Assembly (NCBI GenBank): GCA_963922205.1
Contig: CAWUHX010000095.1
Location: 496,001-560,000, forward strand
Source of the DNA: Romanomermis culicivorax
Taxonomy: Eukaryota; Nematoda; Enoplea; Mermithida; Mermithidae
Length of the DNA: 64,000 bases
Reading direction: 5' to 3'
Shown here: positions 44,782 to 56,664 of the stretch, one piece after another
How the letters are laid out: each line of letters starts with the position of its first letter
Position numbering within the stretch: the stretch's first letter is position 1
The notes under the pieces: model-generated
Told to the model about the DNA's origin: nothing
Seen by the model: only the letters and a program-made list of their open reading frames with translations
Databases searched by the model: none
Position numbers and translations under genes: made by a program

Positions 44782-47700
44782 TTAAGGGTCGGGGACCTCT
44801 GCATCAAGATGTGGGTCAATCAAATTCGGTGTAAAGTCCCGGCTTATCGAAGGATGCAACAAGGGGGCTGAATCCCTTGCCTGTGAAGTGGGAGGTGTAT
44901 CCTCTGCTTCACTCGGTAGTTCAGGGGACACGTAAAGTCGAAGCTGGTTGACATGTACAGTGTCTTCCTGGTCCATCTCGAGACGAAGTGTGACATTTGG
45001 GTATGCCACACTTGTTACAAGGTAGGGCCCATCGTAGATGGGCAGCAATTTAGGAGTGAGTCCACGTTTGCTGGAGGTGCGCAGTTTGAGCACCTGATCC
45101 CCTACTTTGTACGAGACATCATGTGCCCTCCGGTCATACGACCGTGCATAGGCCTCCTGTGCTTTCTCAATCCCACTATGGATTAAGGTTAACACATTCG
45201 TGAAATGACGTTTGACCTCCATATCATATGAGGAAACATTAATGATATGGGCCGGAGGGTTGAATGAGAGCGCGGCATCAACAGGGAGCATGGGTGTGCG
45301 ACCGCACATGAGTTCAAAGGGCAAGTACCCTGTTGACTCATTCATGCTGATATTGACGGCAAACACAGCGTATGGTAGGTGTTCATCCCAATCAGTATGT
45401 CCTTGATGAACATACATACGTAGCCGTGTGGCTAGCGTTTGATTAGCTCTTTCCACCTCGCCGTTGGTCATCGGATGATAGGCGGTAGAGTGGATCTTCT
45501 TCGTTGCGCAGATCGCAGTGATCTCAGTCATCAGTTTTGATGTGAAATCAGTGCCACGATCTGACTGAAGAATCTGCGGTGACCCGTGCCGGCAGACAAT
45601 TTGCGTGACAAACAGCCGGGCTATAGTGTGCGCAGTGATGTCCGGAGTAGCAAAAGCCTCGACCCATTTCGTAAAGTAGTCGATGAAGACTACGATGAAA
45701 CGGTTGCCAGCTTCGCTAGTGGTCATTGGTCCCATACAGTCGACACCTACCCGATGAAACGGTCCCGTGATGGTGATAGGTTTCAGGGTCGCAGTGGTTT
45801 TCTGTCGAGCGGGCTTATTCCGTTGGCAAAGATCACACCGCTGACAGAAGGACTTGACATCCCGACTGAGGGAAGGCCAGTGGTATCTGCGAGCAATGAG
45901 CCGCGCAGTACGTTTAGCACTAAAGTGTCCAGCTAAGATGTCATCATGATGAGCCCGGATAATGGTAGTAACCATGGATCGGGGTATGATGATCTTATTG
46001 GACTCGCCTGTCCATTTCTGAAGAACGTTATCCAACAGATGGTACTGTAGCCGCGCACATCATTCTGGTCGCCCAGAGGCTTAAGAGAGCGAATGATGTC
46101 GGCTAAGTCCGGATCCTCCAGCTGAGCAGCAAAAAGGTCAGGGTGCTGCGCACCAACCGATATCTCGGCATAAGACTCTGATCATACCGGGCGCTCTGCG
46201 CCAACAGTGATCGGTGCTGAATTACTTGAACGCGCCAGGTGCTGCACACCATCGGTCAAGGTTGTTGATCTCGCCAGGTGCTGCGCACCATCGGTGATCA
46301 TCATAACATGCCCCTCAGGTCTGTAGAGGGGAGTATCATCGATACTCTGACTGGTGAGGGAGTTAGGATCCGGCAGGCGTGATAATGCGTCAGCATTACC
46401 ATTAGACTGACCTTTTCGCGGCCGAATTGTCAGTTTGAATTCGGCGAGCGCGAGTCCCCACCGAGCGATCCAAGCAGAGGGGTTAGGCTTCTTCAACACT
46501 GCTTTGACCGCGGTATGGTCAGTCTGAACGACCACCTCGTGCTGGAAGAGGTAAGGTCGAAAGTGCTTGACGAAATGGACAACAGCGAGAGTTTCCAGTT
46601 CTGTGATGGAATAGTTTTTCTCGGCCGCTGTTAACCCTCGGCTGGCGTACGCGACAGGATGGTCGTATCCATGTTCGTCTAACTGGCTGAGAACCGCTCC
46701 TATCCCCGAAATACTCGCATCAGTTTGAAGGATAAAGGATTTCGAAAAGTCCGGATGGCGCAGGATAGGAGGGTTGGTCAGCAGGCGGCGGAGTTCATCG
46801 AACGCCTCCTGCTGAGGTTTTGACCACTGGAAAGTAGTTTCCTTCTGTAAGAGCTTGCTGAGTGGCTCGCTGAGCCGGGCACAACCAGGGATGAAACGCC
46901 TGTAGTAAGACACAAGGCCTAGGAAGGACTTGATGTCTTTGGCGTTTTGTGGAATGGGTAGGTTTTGGACGGCAGCCAGCTTGGCTTGGTCAGGTTCTAT
47001 ACCGCTCTGTGAGATGCGATAGCCTAGGTACTCTACCTCTGAGTGCGAGAATTTGCACTTGCTCAGTCTGAGCTTCATTCCACCCCGGCGAAGACGGGCG
47101 AACACATCTGCCAGGTGCTCAAGCATTTGGGTGTGAGAGTTCCCGAACACCAAAATGTCGTCGAGATAGGTTAGAACTGTGTGCCATTGGATTCCAGTAA
47201 GGAGGAGGTCCATAAGGCGTTGAAATGTCCCTGGCGCGTTGCATAAACCGAAGGGCAAATAATTGAATTCGTAAAGTCCAATAGGCGTATTAAAGGCTGT
47301 CTTTTCTTTATGCGCCTCGGCAATCGGGATTGACCAATACGCATTAGCCTGGTCAAGGGTAGTGAAGTACTTCATACCCTTGAGTGTGTCGAGAATGTCA
47401 TCTATCCGTGGGAGAGGGTAGACATCCTTTTTCGTGACCTCGTTAAGACCACGAAAGTCAACACACATACGGTGAGAACCGTTTTTCTTGCGCACCAGGA
47501 CAGTATTAGTAGCCCACGGCGACGTGCTCGGCCGAATAATACCTTTTTCCTGGAGCGCCTTGACCTCTTGCATGATGAGATCCTTTTCCTTAGGTGAGGA
47601 CCGGTAAGGGAAACGGCGGACTGGGCGGGCATCGCCCGTGCTAATTTCGTGCTGGACAAGATCAGTGGAACCTGTGTCCTTTTCATCAAAAGCATAAAGG

Positions 47701-49314
47701 TCAGTGTATGCAACCAGCAGGTCGAGTAAGGCTGCCCGGTCCCGAGGAGATGTCCGGTGAGATTACAGCATTGGCCTCGACCCATTGACGATTGACGACG
47801 GTGTCTGAGTCGACCGGTGATTCCCGTGAGGGCTCACTATGCATTTGCACATGACCGATGGTCATGTGCGGGTAGAGAACCATGGAATGCGTATTCGGGT
47901 TAACTACTTGAAGTGGTATGTGACCGTTGGTCACGCTACTCACGCTTCCAGCAAAATATATGTGTCTTTGAGACCCGGTGAGGTGCTTCAGAAAGAAGGC
48001 CACCTCAGGTATGTTCGTATAGATTGGCGGAACAGGTACAGTGAATCGTGTCAGGGAGCGAGGCTCCAGAATTACCAAGTCCTTCAGGGGCAAGGCGCCG
48101 CGGGCAGAAGGTGGGCTGTGGATGCGACCGTCACCGGGAATTCTACTTTCTTTGAACTGGAGGAAGGATTTCTCCCAGTTCAAGCTGACACAATTGAACC
48201 AGCCGAGGAAGTTTGTTCCAAGGACCAGTTCAGCTGAACAGTTCTCCTGTATTTGGACCTGAATCCGTTCAGAGACATCAGCCACTGTAACCGTGATGTA
48301 GGCTGCTCCTAGCAGTGGGATCGGGGACTCATTGGCTGCGATAGGACGAGCCCTGGTTGGTGAAAGTGTCAAGTCGGGCAGCCGGGCCGCTAACTTGTGG
48401 TCCAGGAGTGAGAAAACAGCTCCTGTGTCGACCAGTGCCTTGGCTTCTACCCAGTTGTTGAGGAAAACTTTGATATGGGGTGTCCAAATATCATTTGGGT
48501 AGAAAGCAGATACCACATGACCGGAATCAGGTGTGGTGGCACCACTAGTGTGTTTGGTCTTACCGGACCGCTTTGGAATCGGCAGTCCCGTACGACGTAG
48601 TAGACCTACTAGAGCGTATCCGACGGAGGGTTCCGGGTCATTCAGAAGGGTGGACTCGTCCTGTACCGTGAGTACGTGGTCTGAGTGGTCCCTTGGGCTC
48701 TGAGTAGCTCCTAGTGATTCAATCTCGGTGTCCGATAGCGGAGGCGCGTTTGGCACGGGTGATGCCGGAGCATCTGAATCACTTGGCTCACGGTATCGGC
48801 CTTTCTCTAGCGTGACTGGAGAGGTTCCAGGCGGAGGTCGAGGGCAACCTGACCCGTGCAAGGTCGACAGATGACGACTTGCCCGCCTAGAAGAGGCCCG
48901 GGATCCCCTGGTTGACCCACGTGATGAGGCAACTGAGGAGGCCCGTGGCCGAGAGATGGATGAAGCCCTGGACCGCGATCATGATCCCGACCTGTGTGAG
49001 TTTCGCGAGAGAGCACGGGTGTTCTCCCACCAGGGGTCGATCTGGTCAATCTCTGGCGTGGTCAGCAGGAGGGGTAATTCTACCGCGTCCAGCCGACAAA
49101 CATTACGTTGGTAGTCAAACATAATGTTCTTGAACTGTTCTAAGAAGTCCAGTCCGAGTATGAGGTCAACAGGCGCCCAGAAGGGAGACGTAGTCTTGCA
49201 CAAATGGAGATGTATATTGATCCATGTGTTCGGCTGGCGGTTTCCGGGCAACATGAAAATAATGGAAAATTTGGGGCCGGAAAAGTGAGCATTTCCGACA
49301 ATTTCTGCCGACAT
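44782..49314 (-). pseudogene. pol: Broken pol of Element 2 (integrase, RNaseH/RT, retropepsins)
   Basis: Open pieces are 44782-46035 (integrase with HHCC finger and the D, D-35-E core), 46182-47573 (RT with FRGLNEV and [10 protein letters not shown], RNase H with TDAS), 47701-48861 (retropepsin 2, [10 protein letters not shown]) and 48979-49314 (retropepsin 1 end, [11 protein letters not shown], and RS linker). They lie in different frames, separated by frameshifts near 46.1, 47.65 and 48.9 kb. Sequence identity to Element 1 is high throughout. The integrase C-terminus is intact here (ends LDAEVPDP) where Element 1 has a premature TGA. The DTG of retropepsin 1 is lost in the deletion. Confidence 0.88.
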
Positions 49315-50134
49315 ACAAAAATACTGTACACAATTAACAGATCGCAGCCACGTATGACGTCCAGAATCATATGTGGAGGGTGTACGGTATCATGGGGTCA
49401 CGGACCACCAACTGTCAGGAGAGGCCGTAAACCCCTACAGCTGTGATACCAGTATCTGCGTATGGGTATACTGTAGTTACAGTACGGGAATGGGCGCAGG
49501 CGTACTGTAATGGTACCCACCCGAAGGGCTACAGTATACCACCCAGGATTCAAGAAGGGGGGGGGGATAAAGGGAAAGATACAGATAGGGTAGTTTACAA
49601 CACAGATTAATTTTATCAATCTATCAGAGGAGAAATACAGAATACTCGATATATAACTCATTTCTGGGACACATAACTCGATTCTGAGGATAAATAACTC
49701 GACTCAGGGGGAATTTATTACTCATAGGGGATGATACACACGCATGAGATAATTATTTACACATATAGATCACATTTAGATCACGCGTAAGGGGCAAATC
49801 CCGTCTCACAGTAATTAAACTCGATGTAAAGGGATAAATTCCCGACCTACAGGAATAACTCTCGGTGGCACGGGAAAAATTCCGACTTACAGTAGTAACA
49901 TACGACTTGAGGGGAGGTAGCCGACCTACAGTAGCGGTACTCCGAAATAAGGGACATTCCCGACCCATTAGGCAGTAAACCCGAATTTGGGGGGTCTCCG
50001 ACTTATTGGATGGTTAGTACCCAATTTTAAGGGGGCTTGTCCGACTTAAAATGGGAATTGACCCGACCTCGGGGTAGTCCCGACCCAAGGGTAAAGTTTT
50101 TTTGCACTTAAGGGCGAGTGCCAGACTTAAGGTC

Positions 50135-50152
50135 GATTTTCCAGCCTTGCCA
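50135..50152 (-). other. Primer binding site of Element 2
   Basis: Minus strand TGGCAAGGCTGGAAAATC, adjacent to the 5' LTR; matches Element 1 at 17 of 18 bases. Confidence 0.65.
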
Positions 50153-51572
50153 TGTCACATATTGCGCCATCCATGTCACGTGTATGACATGTGGATTTGG
50201 GAGAGCTGGGGAGGTTTGGGTATCTCATCAGGTAATACCATGTTTTAGACCTCACATTGATGGTGGACCATATCAGATTGATCCTATTACAGTGAGTAAT
50301 AGGCTGTGACTCCTGATGGATACTGGCATTTTCCCCAGGCTTCCCTGAATGGCGTTGGGGGCCTAACCTGGCGTATGGTGGCTATAGAGAGGTCTATAGT
50401 CGGTTCTCTGGGGTTGTCCTTGGGGTCTTGCTGTAGGGTAACGGACAACGCTGCCAGGCTAGGTGCGACAATCCCCGAGTCCTACTCAGTGAGAGTAGGG
50501 ACAGGGTCACCCGTAAAATGACCTAATTTGTGGGACCCGATTATGAACCAGACAGCCCCTTTTTAGCCCGAACCTGAGAGGTGGAGGCCCTACTTATCTG
50601 TGGAAACCGTGGGAAACCGACTCAGGAAGGATTCCCCAACAAATACCCCACAAATAACAATAATCCCCTGAGAAGACTCACCTAGTCCTGTTTCTCAAGC
50701 GATTCGACGCAAGGGGCGGCAAGTCCCTGGATGCTTTCGGTCTTCTGGCACTGGGAGCGGGGATGCGATCCTCAAACGTCCTAGCGGCGAGCAGGAGGCG
50801 AAACTCCAACGTTTAATTCACGAACCGGGGGCGGTCGGACTCCTGGCACTGATGGGCAGCGGGTACTGTAGACGGTAAGCGGCGGATGCAGTGAACAAGG
50901 GTAAATTTATGCAAATTTATTAGTAATTAGGCGGCGGACGCACAGGTGTATAATAAAATATGCAAATTGACGAGAAGGGGGCGGACGCGGAGTTACAACC
51001 GGACGAGAGCTTGGTGAACCCAAGAATGAGCGAAAAACTAAAGAAACATGTCCTTTTCAGGACATGTTTGGCTACAGCTGCAGCTTGGGCGGAGTTTCTC
51101 GGCGCTCAAGCTAACTTCTGCAGCTAGACGCGATGCAGAAGATGCCTATGAGCACATAGACATTTTTTCATTCACATGCGTTTAGCACTGAGGCAGGCTG
51201 CAGTGCCTATGCTAAGCATATGAACGTCTTTAGCTAAAACTTCTTAGCTAGTTGTTTTTGCGTAACAAAAACGATGCTAATTTTGATGATAAGAGGTGCG
51301 TGAGCGCACCAAAAATAGCCATGTGCTCGTGGAGCACGACTGGCAGAAGTTTTTAGCTAAAGAGCCTACTGTAGCCCGCGTTTGTAAAGAAATAAAAGTA
51401 CAACAAAATGAAACATAGAAATGCATGAAAAATATAAAAACGAACGTAAAATGCATGTGTGAAAAATGAAATAAACAAAAGCATGATCGAGTAGTCAACG
51501 ACACATGAAAAATAACAAGATGTCGGCATGATCGGAATCACATGACGTTGGAGAATTGAGCGGCACGTGACA
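50153..51572 (-). repeat. 5' LTR of Element 2
   Basis: 1420 bp, nearly identical to 42734-44184 apart from the shorter minisatellite. Hairpin block at 51046-51341. Confidence 0.9.
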
Positions 51573-52362
51573 ATACATTCCTACACTATCCGTGAAAGTA
51601 ACACTGTCATTATCGCGCACCGTTTCGGGGGAGCTGTAGAGATTTGCTCCCACTGAACTGTCCTTCGAATATTTTTTGAACCTGGATAAATGCACAAGCA
51701 ACAAGATTCAGTTAATAAAATATGCTTCTTTACCTAATGCATGAGATGCATATTTCTTTATTGATCACATCGATTTCGCTAAACTTTATTTGAACAAAAT
51801 AATCGGTAAGAAATGTGGAAACAGCAAATGTAAGCATCATTTGTTTTGTCAAAATTACCCTGCATCTGAATCATTAGATTCTGCGATTCCATCACATAAA
51901 GATGATGCCGTCGTTTGGAAATAACTGATCTAATTGAAAAAAGTACGTGAAATAATAACAATCATATACATAAGAGCTCCGTGACGCTGGGAGGTCAGCG
52001 GCAGTTTTGGAAGAGGGTTAGCTGATGCATTTTCCAGAAAATGCGTGATTATGTCCCAAAAGTGTATGGGAAGTTTGCTTATAACGCGAATCGCCGATAA
52101 AATCGGACGTTTTTCACATTTTTAGAATCAAAATTGGCCATTTACAGCATGAAAATTGAGATTTTTTCAAGGTTTCGGTTAGATGATGGTGGTGGGGGCT
52201 TGTACAGCTGCCTTGATTGCCTTGAATCTAGGTACCACGATGGGACATGCTGGGGGAATCACGGATACCACGGTATGTGATGACCCTTCTCTAGCTAGGC
52301 AGTTCTTAAACTTCACACCCATAATTACATATATGATTACAACAATAGAATAAAGACTTTAC
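51573..52362. other. Right flank of Element 2, no clear gene
   Basis: Starts with the ATAC duplication and continues the old repeat broken by Element 2 (compare 56101-56250). A minus frame ending TAA near 52190 could be a last exon following 52363-52496, but its acceptor is weak. Confidence 0.4.
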
Positions 52363-52496
52363 CGGACGCTCGGCGCATCGGGGTTTCGTCGCTACGGATA
52401 CAATAAAAAGAATGAGTAATATTACGCAAATAATCAACAGCATAATAGTCGATGCAAAAAATAATTTTCTTTCGTTAGCGATTTTTAAATGTGTAG
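52363..52496 (-). CDS. Candidate exon with one transmembrane segment (unknown gene)
   Basis: Bounded by acceptor CTTCCTTTCAG and donor GTAAAG. In one frame it encodes 44 residues with a strong hydrophobic segment (LFFASTIMLLIICVILLILF) after NERK and before KPRC. The start phase (one base needed) does not match the neighbouring exon 52585-52989, which ends on a whole codon, so they may belong to different transcripts or an exon may be missing. Family unknown. Confidence 0.35.
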
Positions 52497-52584
52497 CTGA
52501 AAGGAAGTGATATTGAAATCAGATTTCCTAGACGTAGTATGTGACAATACAGCAAGACGTTAATGCTTTTAGAAAAAAACTTAC

Positions 52585-52989
52585 GTGAAATAAAAACTGA
52601 GAATCGAAAGCGAAAGCCGGCTCTAAAAAATTGAAATTCTCACCAATTGTTGTTCCATTTTTACACTTTGGCGAAACGTTGTCACCGGCATTAATCTTGC
52701 TGTGCATATTTTCTGCTGCTACATTTTTAGTGCGATTGGCCTCGCCGCATTTGGTCGATTTGTCCGAAGTGCCGAAAGATGCGCCGATCGACGGCAGAGT
52801 CAACTTCAATTTGGCGATATCCGTCGCCTCGGCCGATGGGCCAACCGCCGATACAAAACTTTTATTCATCAACATGGAATGAGTACGTTTGACTTTGAGT
52901 GTGCGATCGTCACTGGAACGTTTTCTGCGATCTGTTTTATCCCGGCACACCTGTTTCGTTGGACTGGAGGAAGCTGGTGCTATGTCCGA
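52585..52989 (-). CDS. Candidate internal exon, charged low-complexity protein (unknown gene)
   Basis: 405 nt, acceptor ATATTTTTTCAG and a strong donor CAC/GTAAGT, open in phase 0 for exactly 135 codons. The peptide is hydrophilic, with KTDRRKRSSDDRTLKVKR near the start and FNFLEPAFAFDSQFLFH at the end. Splice signals on both sides and a stop-free frame make a real exon likely. I do not recognise the family. The plus-strand frame covering the same bases (52702-53010) is regarded as its shadow. Confidence 0.5.
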
Positions 52990-54499
52990 CTGAAAAAATA
53001 TAGGTTATAACGAATGTTTCAGTCGTAAAAACGGGTCGTCTAAAAATGCAACAGTAACTAAACAAGAATCGGGGTTTTAAGTTGTTCGCATTCCATTTTA
53101 GAATCATCACAGCTTTCGACGTCAGAATTAACGACGGAATAACCACTGATTTTTTATTTCAAAGTTGTTTTCGATATATATGGGAAAGGTGCATCGAATT
53201 TTATAAGGAAGTTTTGTGTAATATTCAATACAGTCGTTCAGCAAACTATGCACGGTTCAAAAAATTCGTCGTGGCATAAAAAGTTGGTTAAAATTTCCTG
53301 TTTTACTCTCACAATGCCATTTGAAAAATAGCATGACAATGAAACCGAAAAAGCTACCTTTGTAAACTAAAGTTGAAGGCATATGAAACAAAAATTGGGC
53401 GGAGGAAGAGGACAGCCAGTTATGAGCTGAATGATTTCGAAAAACAAAATTTTTTAAGGAATTTTAAACGGATTAAAGAGGAGTAAAGATAAAGTTAAAT
53501 TTAAAGTACACGTTGACGATCTCCATCGTCGTAGTGCATAAGAGTCTATCGACTATTTGAAAAATCTGTTTTCGAATTGGTGTATTTCATCCCCCCCCCT
53601 AACCCGTGAAATTCAAAACCAAAAAATTTGCATATGAGGCTGAATCTGAAACGATATTGTAAACTGTTCGATATAAAAAGTTTATGGTTCTAAAGAAAAG
53701 ATGATGACGATGCCCGGGCTTTTTTATGCAGTTAGCAGGCTTTTGGCCGTGCTGAAGATTTTTTAGACATTGTCGGCACTGTAGATAATTTTTTGATCAA
53801 GAAGTTTTCAAAGTTTTAGGTGTTTCTATTGAGGAAATCGACAAAAAATAAATTTTCTTGCTTTTTAGCTAGTTAAAATCCCAAAATTTTCGACACTACC
53901 AGCTGGATAAATAAACATAATTTACGTCCTTTCAATTACTGTCTGTATTGGCCTTTGAGCTCACTTTTCCCATTGTGGCATTATTAAATGCAAATATGAC
54001 GCTTGACACACAGATTGTTTTTTAATCTTGATCCTTTTTAAGTTCTAAAAATAATTAAGAATACTTGAAAGTATGGTTTTTAGCATGGTGCTAATGAAAC
54101 CGTACTGACAGAAATTCCAGACGTTAGCACGCGTGCTAATGGCTGAATGTTATAAATTTTCAAAAAAAGTTCGAGGAGAAAATTTCCACAACTTCTACAA
54201 GATAAAAAATTCATTCCGAGTGCTTTCTTCTTCGGTCAAATCGTTTTTGAAAGTACGAACATCAAGCACGATTTCATGAATCGATAATACAATAAAAGCA
54301 GGTTATTAGAATTGACAAACTCAGGCATTAGTTACAGACCAACGAAGTATCATTTGTCAGTCGTGCTAACTGTGCTAATAAAATATTTTTCAATAACCCG
54401 AGTGCTAATGGGACTCTTGCTAAAAAAAAATTGAAAACAAACTTCTGCTAAAAAAATAACTTTTTCCACCATGAAAATTGTGTATCGGATTGAACCTAC

Positions 54500-54591
54500 C
54501 TCTATGGGCTACAGTGATGGAAGTGTTTTTGCTCATTAATTCCAAGGTAATCTTTCGGCACTTGGGCGCTGGCCTTCGAATTTTTTCCAAG
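54500..54591 (-). CDS. Candidate small exon (unknown gene)
   Basis: 92 nt between an AG acceptor and a GTAGGT donor, encoding a basic peptide (LEKIRRPAPKCRKITLELM) in one frame. It lies between the start exon at 55059 and the exon at 52989 on the same strand, but phases do not connect directly. Confidence 0.25.
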
Positions 54592-54849
54592 CTTTTTACG
54601 CATAGGTAGTATGGTTTACACAATAAGCTTATGCTCAGACTTATATATCTATGTGTAGAAAAATTAGGAAAAACTTCGATAGGTCATAAAGTGCACAAGT
54701 ACCAATGTTTCTAGGTCAGCAGTCGAACAAGTTTTGTCGAAGGAAAGGTTACAAAACAGTTTCAGACGCTTCATTAGTATCAAGGCGCAGAGGAATCCCT
54801 TTAAAAAAATTATTTTCTGCAGCAAAATTTTGTTGGGTGCAGAAATTTT

Positions 54850-55059
54850 TCAAGTTATTTCTGCACGGTGCAGATACAGGAAAAAAGCCGAACGATGCCC
54901 CACCAAGACTTTAATCACTTCATCATCCGGAGGTTCGTTGAAACTGGGAAGCATATAGATGACGCTGCCTGCAGGCACGAACTTTATCGCAGCCCGTTTG
55001 TTGCTGCCGCTGTCGTCTTTTTCGATAGCTTCGATGGCGCTTTTGTGTTTCTTTTCCAT
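54850..55059 (-). CDS. Candidate first exon of an unknown gene
   Basis: Starts MEKKHKSAIEAIEKDDSGSN at 55059 and continues through FVPAGSVIYMLPSFNEPPDD, a well-formed hydrophilic peptide. An acceptor-like ATTAACCAG ends two bases before the ATG, as in the other genes here. The true donor is uncertain; the frame is open to 54850. Together with 52363-52989 it may form one gene. Confidence 0.4.
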   Translation of the reverse strand: MEKKHKSAIEAIEKDDSGSNKRAAIKFVPAGSVIYMLPSFNEPPDDEVIKVLVGHRSAFFLYLHRAEIT

Positions 55060-55579
55060 TGCTGGTTAATCAGTAATTAATTGATTAATAAGTAATTATA
55101 TGATACATGAAAACTTTGGAACAGAGAATGTAGGATAGTGTAAACTGATGGTGTAATAAAAATTAGTGTGCAAACAATTAGACTTGCATGCTTCGTTTTT
55201 GTCTTCCTACAAATTTTTCCAAATGATAACTAGGAAGTGAAATTCATCAAGAGGAAAGCGGTATATAAAATTAAATTCATTATAGAAACAAAACAATTTC
55301 AGCATTAGATTCAAACCTATTAAGAAACGATTTCTGAGACCTTCTTTATGATGAGTTAAAAATAAATCATATCTCAAAATGAGATATTTTTGGTAGTTTT
55401 TCGAGCGCTGAATTTCATGGTATCATTGGAAATGCTTAAAAATGGAATTTGACGCGGCTACAGTACGCCAAAGTTTGAAAATTGATCTTTTGGAATTTTT
55501 CAGTGGTCTTGCTAGCCATGCGATATTTCCGGATTGGATTGATCTTACTCGATAAATGAATATTCATAACACAGAGGAG

Positions 55580-56250
55580 AATAGGCTATCATTTGATGTA
55601 ACATTTACTGTAAAGTATTGCACATTACACCTTTTAAGAGTTTAAAGTACCAAAAACAAGTAGTCAAAATTAGAAAAAATTCAATTATGGGCACTTATGA
55701 GCACCTTCCTATCAGGTACCGCAGAATTTTATTTTATTTTATAACTAATGCATTCTTACTGTATTGGTGAAATTTTCATGAAAATTTTTGTACCGTTTGG
55801 GGAGCTGCACGGTTTTGAAAAAGACCTACGCAGGAAAATCACTCAGAAGTCACTGCATTTTCCAGGTGGCCCTCGTCTACCACATGTGATACGTTTATTG
55901 TCTGTACTATAGAATTATCAAATAACTAATAGACTATAGTTTGATGTACTAATTGTTCCACAAACGAACATTTTACACTCCGCAAAAAAGTCTAAATTGT
56001 CGAAAATGAGAAGCAAAAAAAAGAAAAATCCTGTTTATGCACACCTCGGAGCACCTTTGACTATGATGCCGAGGAATTTTATGTTTTTATTCTTTAATTC
56101 ATACATTCGTACAGTAGCTGCGAAAATAATAGCATCTCATCAGCGCTCACCGTTTTGGCAGCTGTAGATTTGCATACACTGCTTTGCCATTTAAATGTTT
56201 TTGAATCTGGATAAATGTCAAATCAATAAAGTTCTGGGAAGAAAGACAGG
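55580..56250. repeat. Old repeat, paralogue of the Element 2 insertion site
   Basis: Colinear with 42225-42733 plus 51573-51700: shared phrases include TAATGCATTCTTACTGTATT, CTGCATTTTCCA and CTGGATAAATG. At 56101-56104 it has a single ATAC where Element 2 has its duplication. A reverse-oriented relative lies near 57240-57400. Confidence 0.6.
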
Positions 56251-56388
56251 ATGCTTTTTTATCCAATATATTATGAGAAAAAATGTGGCTCGAAGTCGTG
56301 ATAAATTTTCATTGATCTAGGTTTAATGGTTTCTGAATGAAGTGCTTCAAATAAAAAATCGAAAAACTCGAAATTTTTTTATATAATT

Positions 56389-56664
56389 TCAAAAATCGAG
56401 TGATTGTTTGAAATCCATGTACAAAACAACGGCAAGAGGTATTCGGATACTCTTCGCCTTATTGGGAAGGCACTGCAATCTTATCATTTGCTCTATTTTC
56501 GTCAGGCTAACAACAAGTGGTCTGAAACAGGATACCTTCAACTGTAGAGCACTTTCACACAGCTTATAACATAGGCCGGATTCAGACAGCCGACATTCAT
56601 TTTGCAACATTAAACTCACAGCTTCGATTTTTTTCCAGTCTGATGAGAGAAATTTTTGTAGCAT
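56389..56664 (-). CDS. Hypothetical ORF, 91 codons
   Basis: MLQKFLSSDWKKIEAVSLML onward looks like a helical protein with several cysteines. An in-frame MVAQQDASK then TAG lies just upstream. No splice-linked neighbour or known domain was recognised; it may be an exon, a pseudogene or chance. Confidence 0.25.
   Translation of the reverse strand: MLQKFLSSDWKKIEAVSLMLQNECRLSESGLCYKLCESALQLKVSCFRPLVVSLTKIEQMIRLQCLPNKAKSIRIPLAVVLYMDFKQSLDF

Larger units (their letters stand above)
42734..51572 (-). mobile_element. Element 2: internally deleted, frameshifted relative of Element 1
   Basis: 8839 bp with LTRs 42734-44184 and 50153-51572 (TGTCAC...GTGACA), ATAC target duplications (42730-42733, 51573-51576) and a PBS at 50135-50152. 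It keeps RT, RNase H, integrase and both retropepsin regions but lacks envelope, gag and the 66-bp leader array. The deletion joins retropepsin 1 (about 49250) to leader sequence. The two LTRs are nearly identical except a minisatellite expansion at ~43365-43410, so insertion is recent, yet pol is already broken; it may have moved in trans. Confidence 0.9.

Noticed and set aside
52190..52340. Plus-strand fragment with GTTMGHAGGI resembling succinyl-CoA ligase alpha (MGHAG)
   Set aside because: Only about eight residues match, with no wider colinearity; probably chance.
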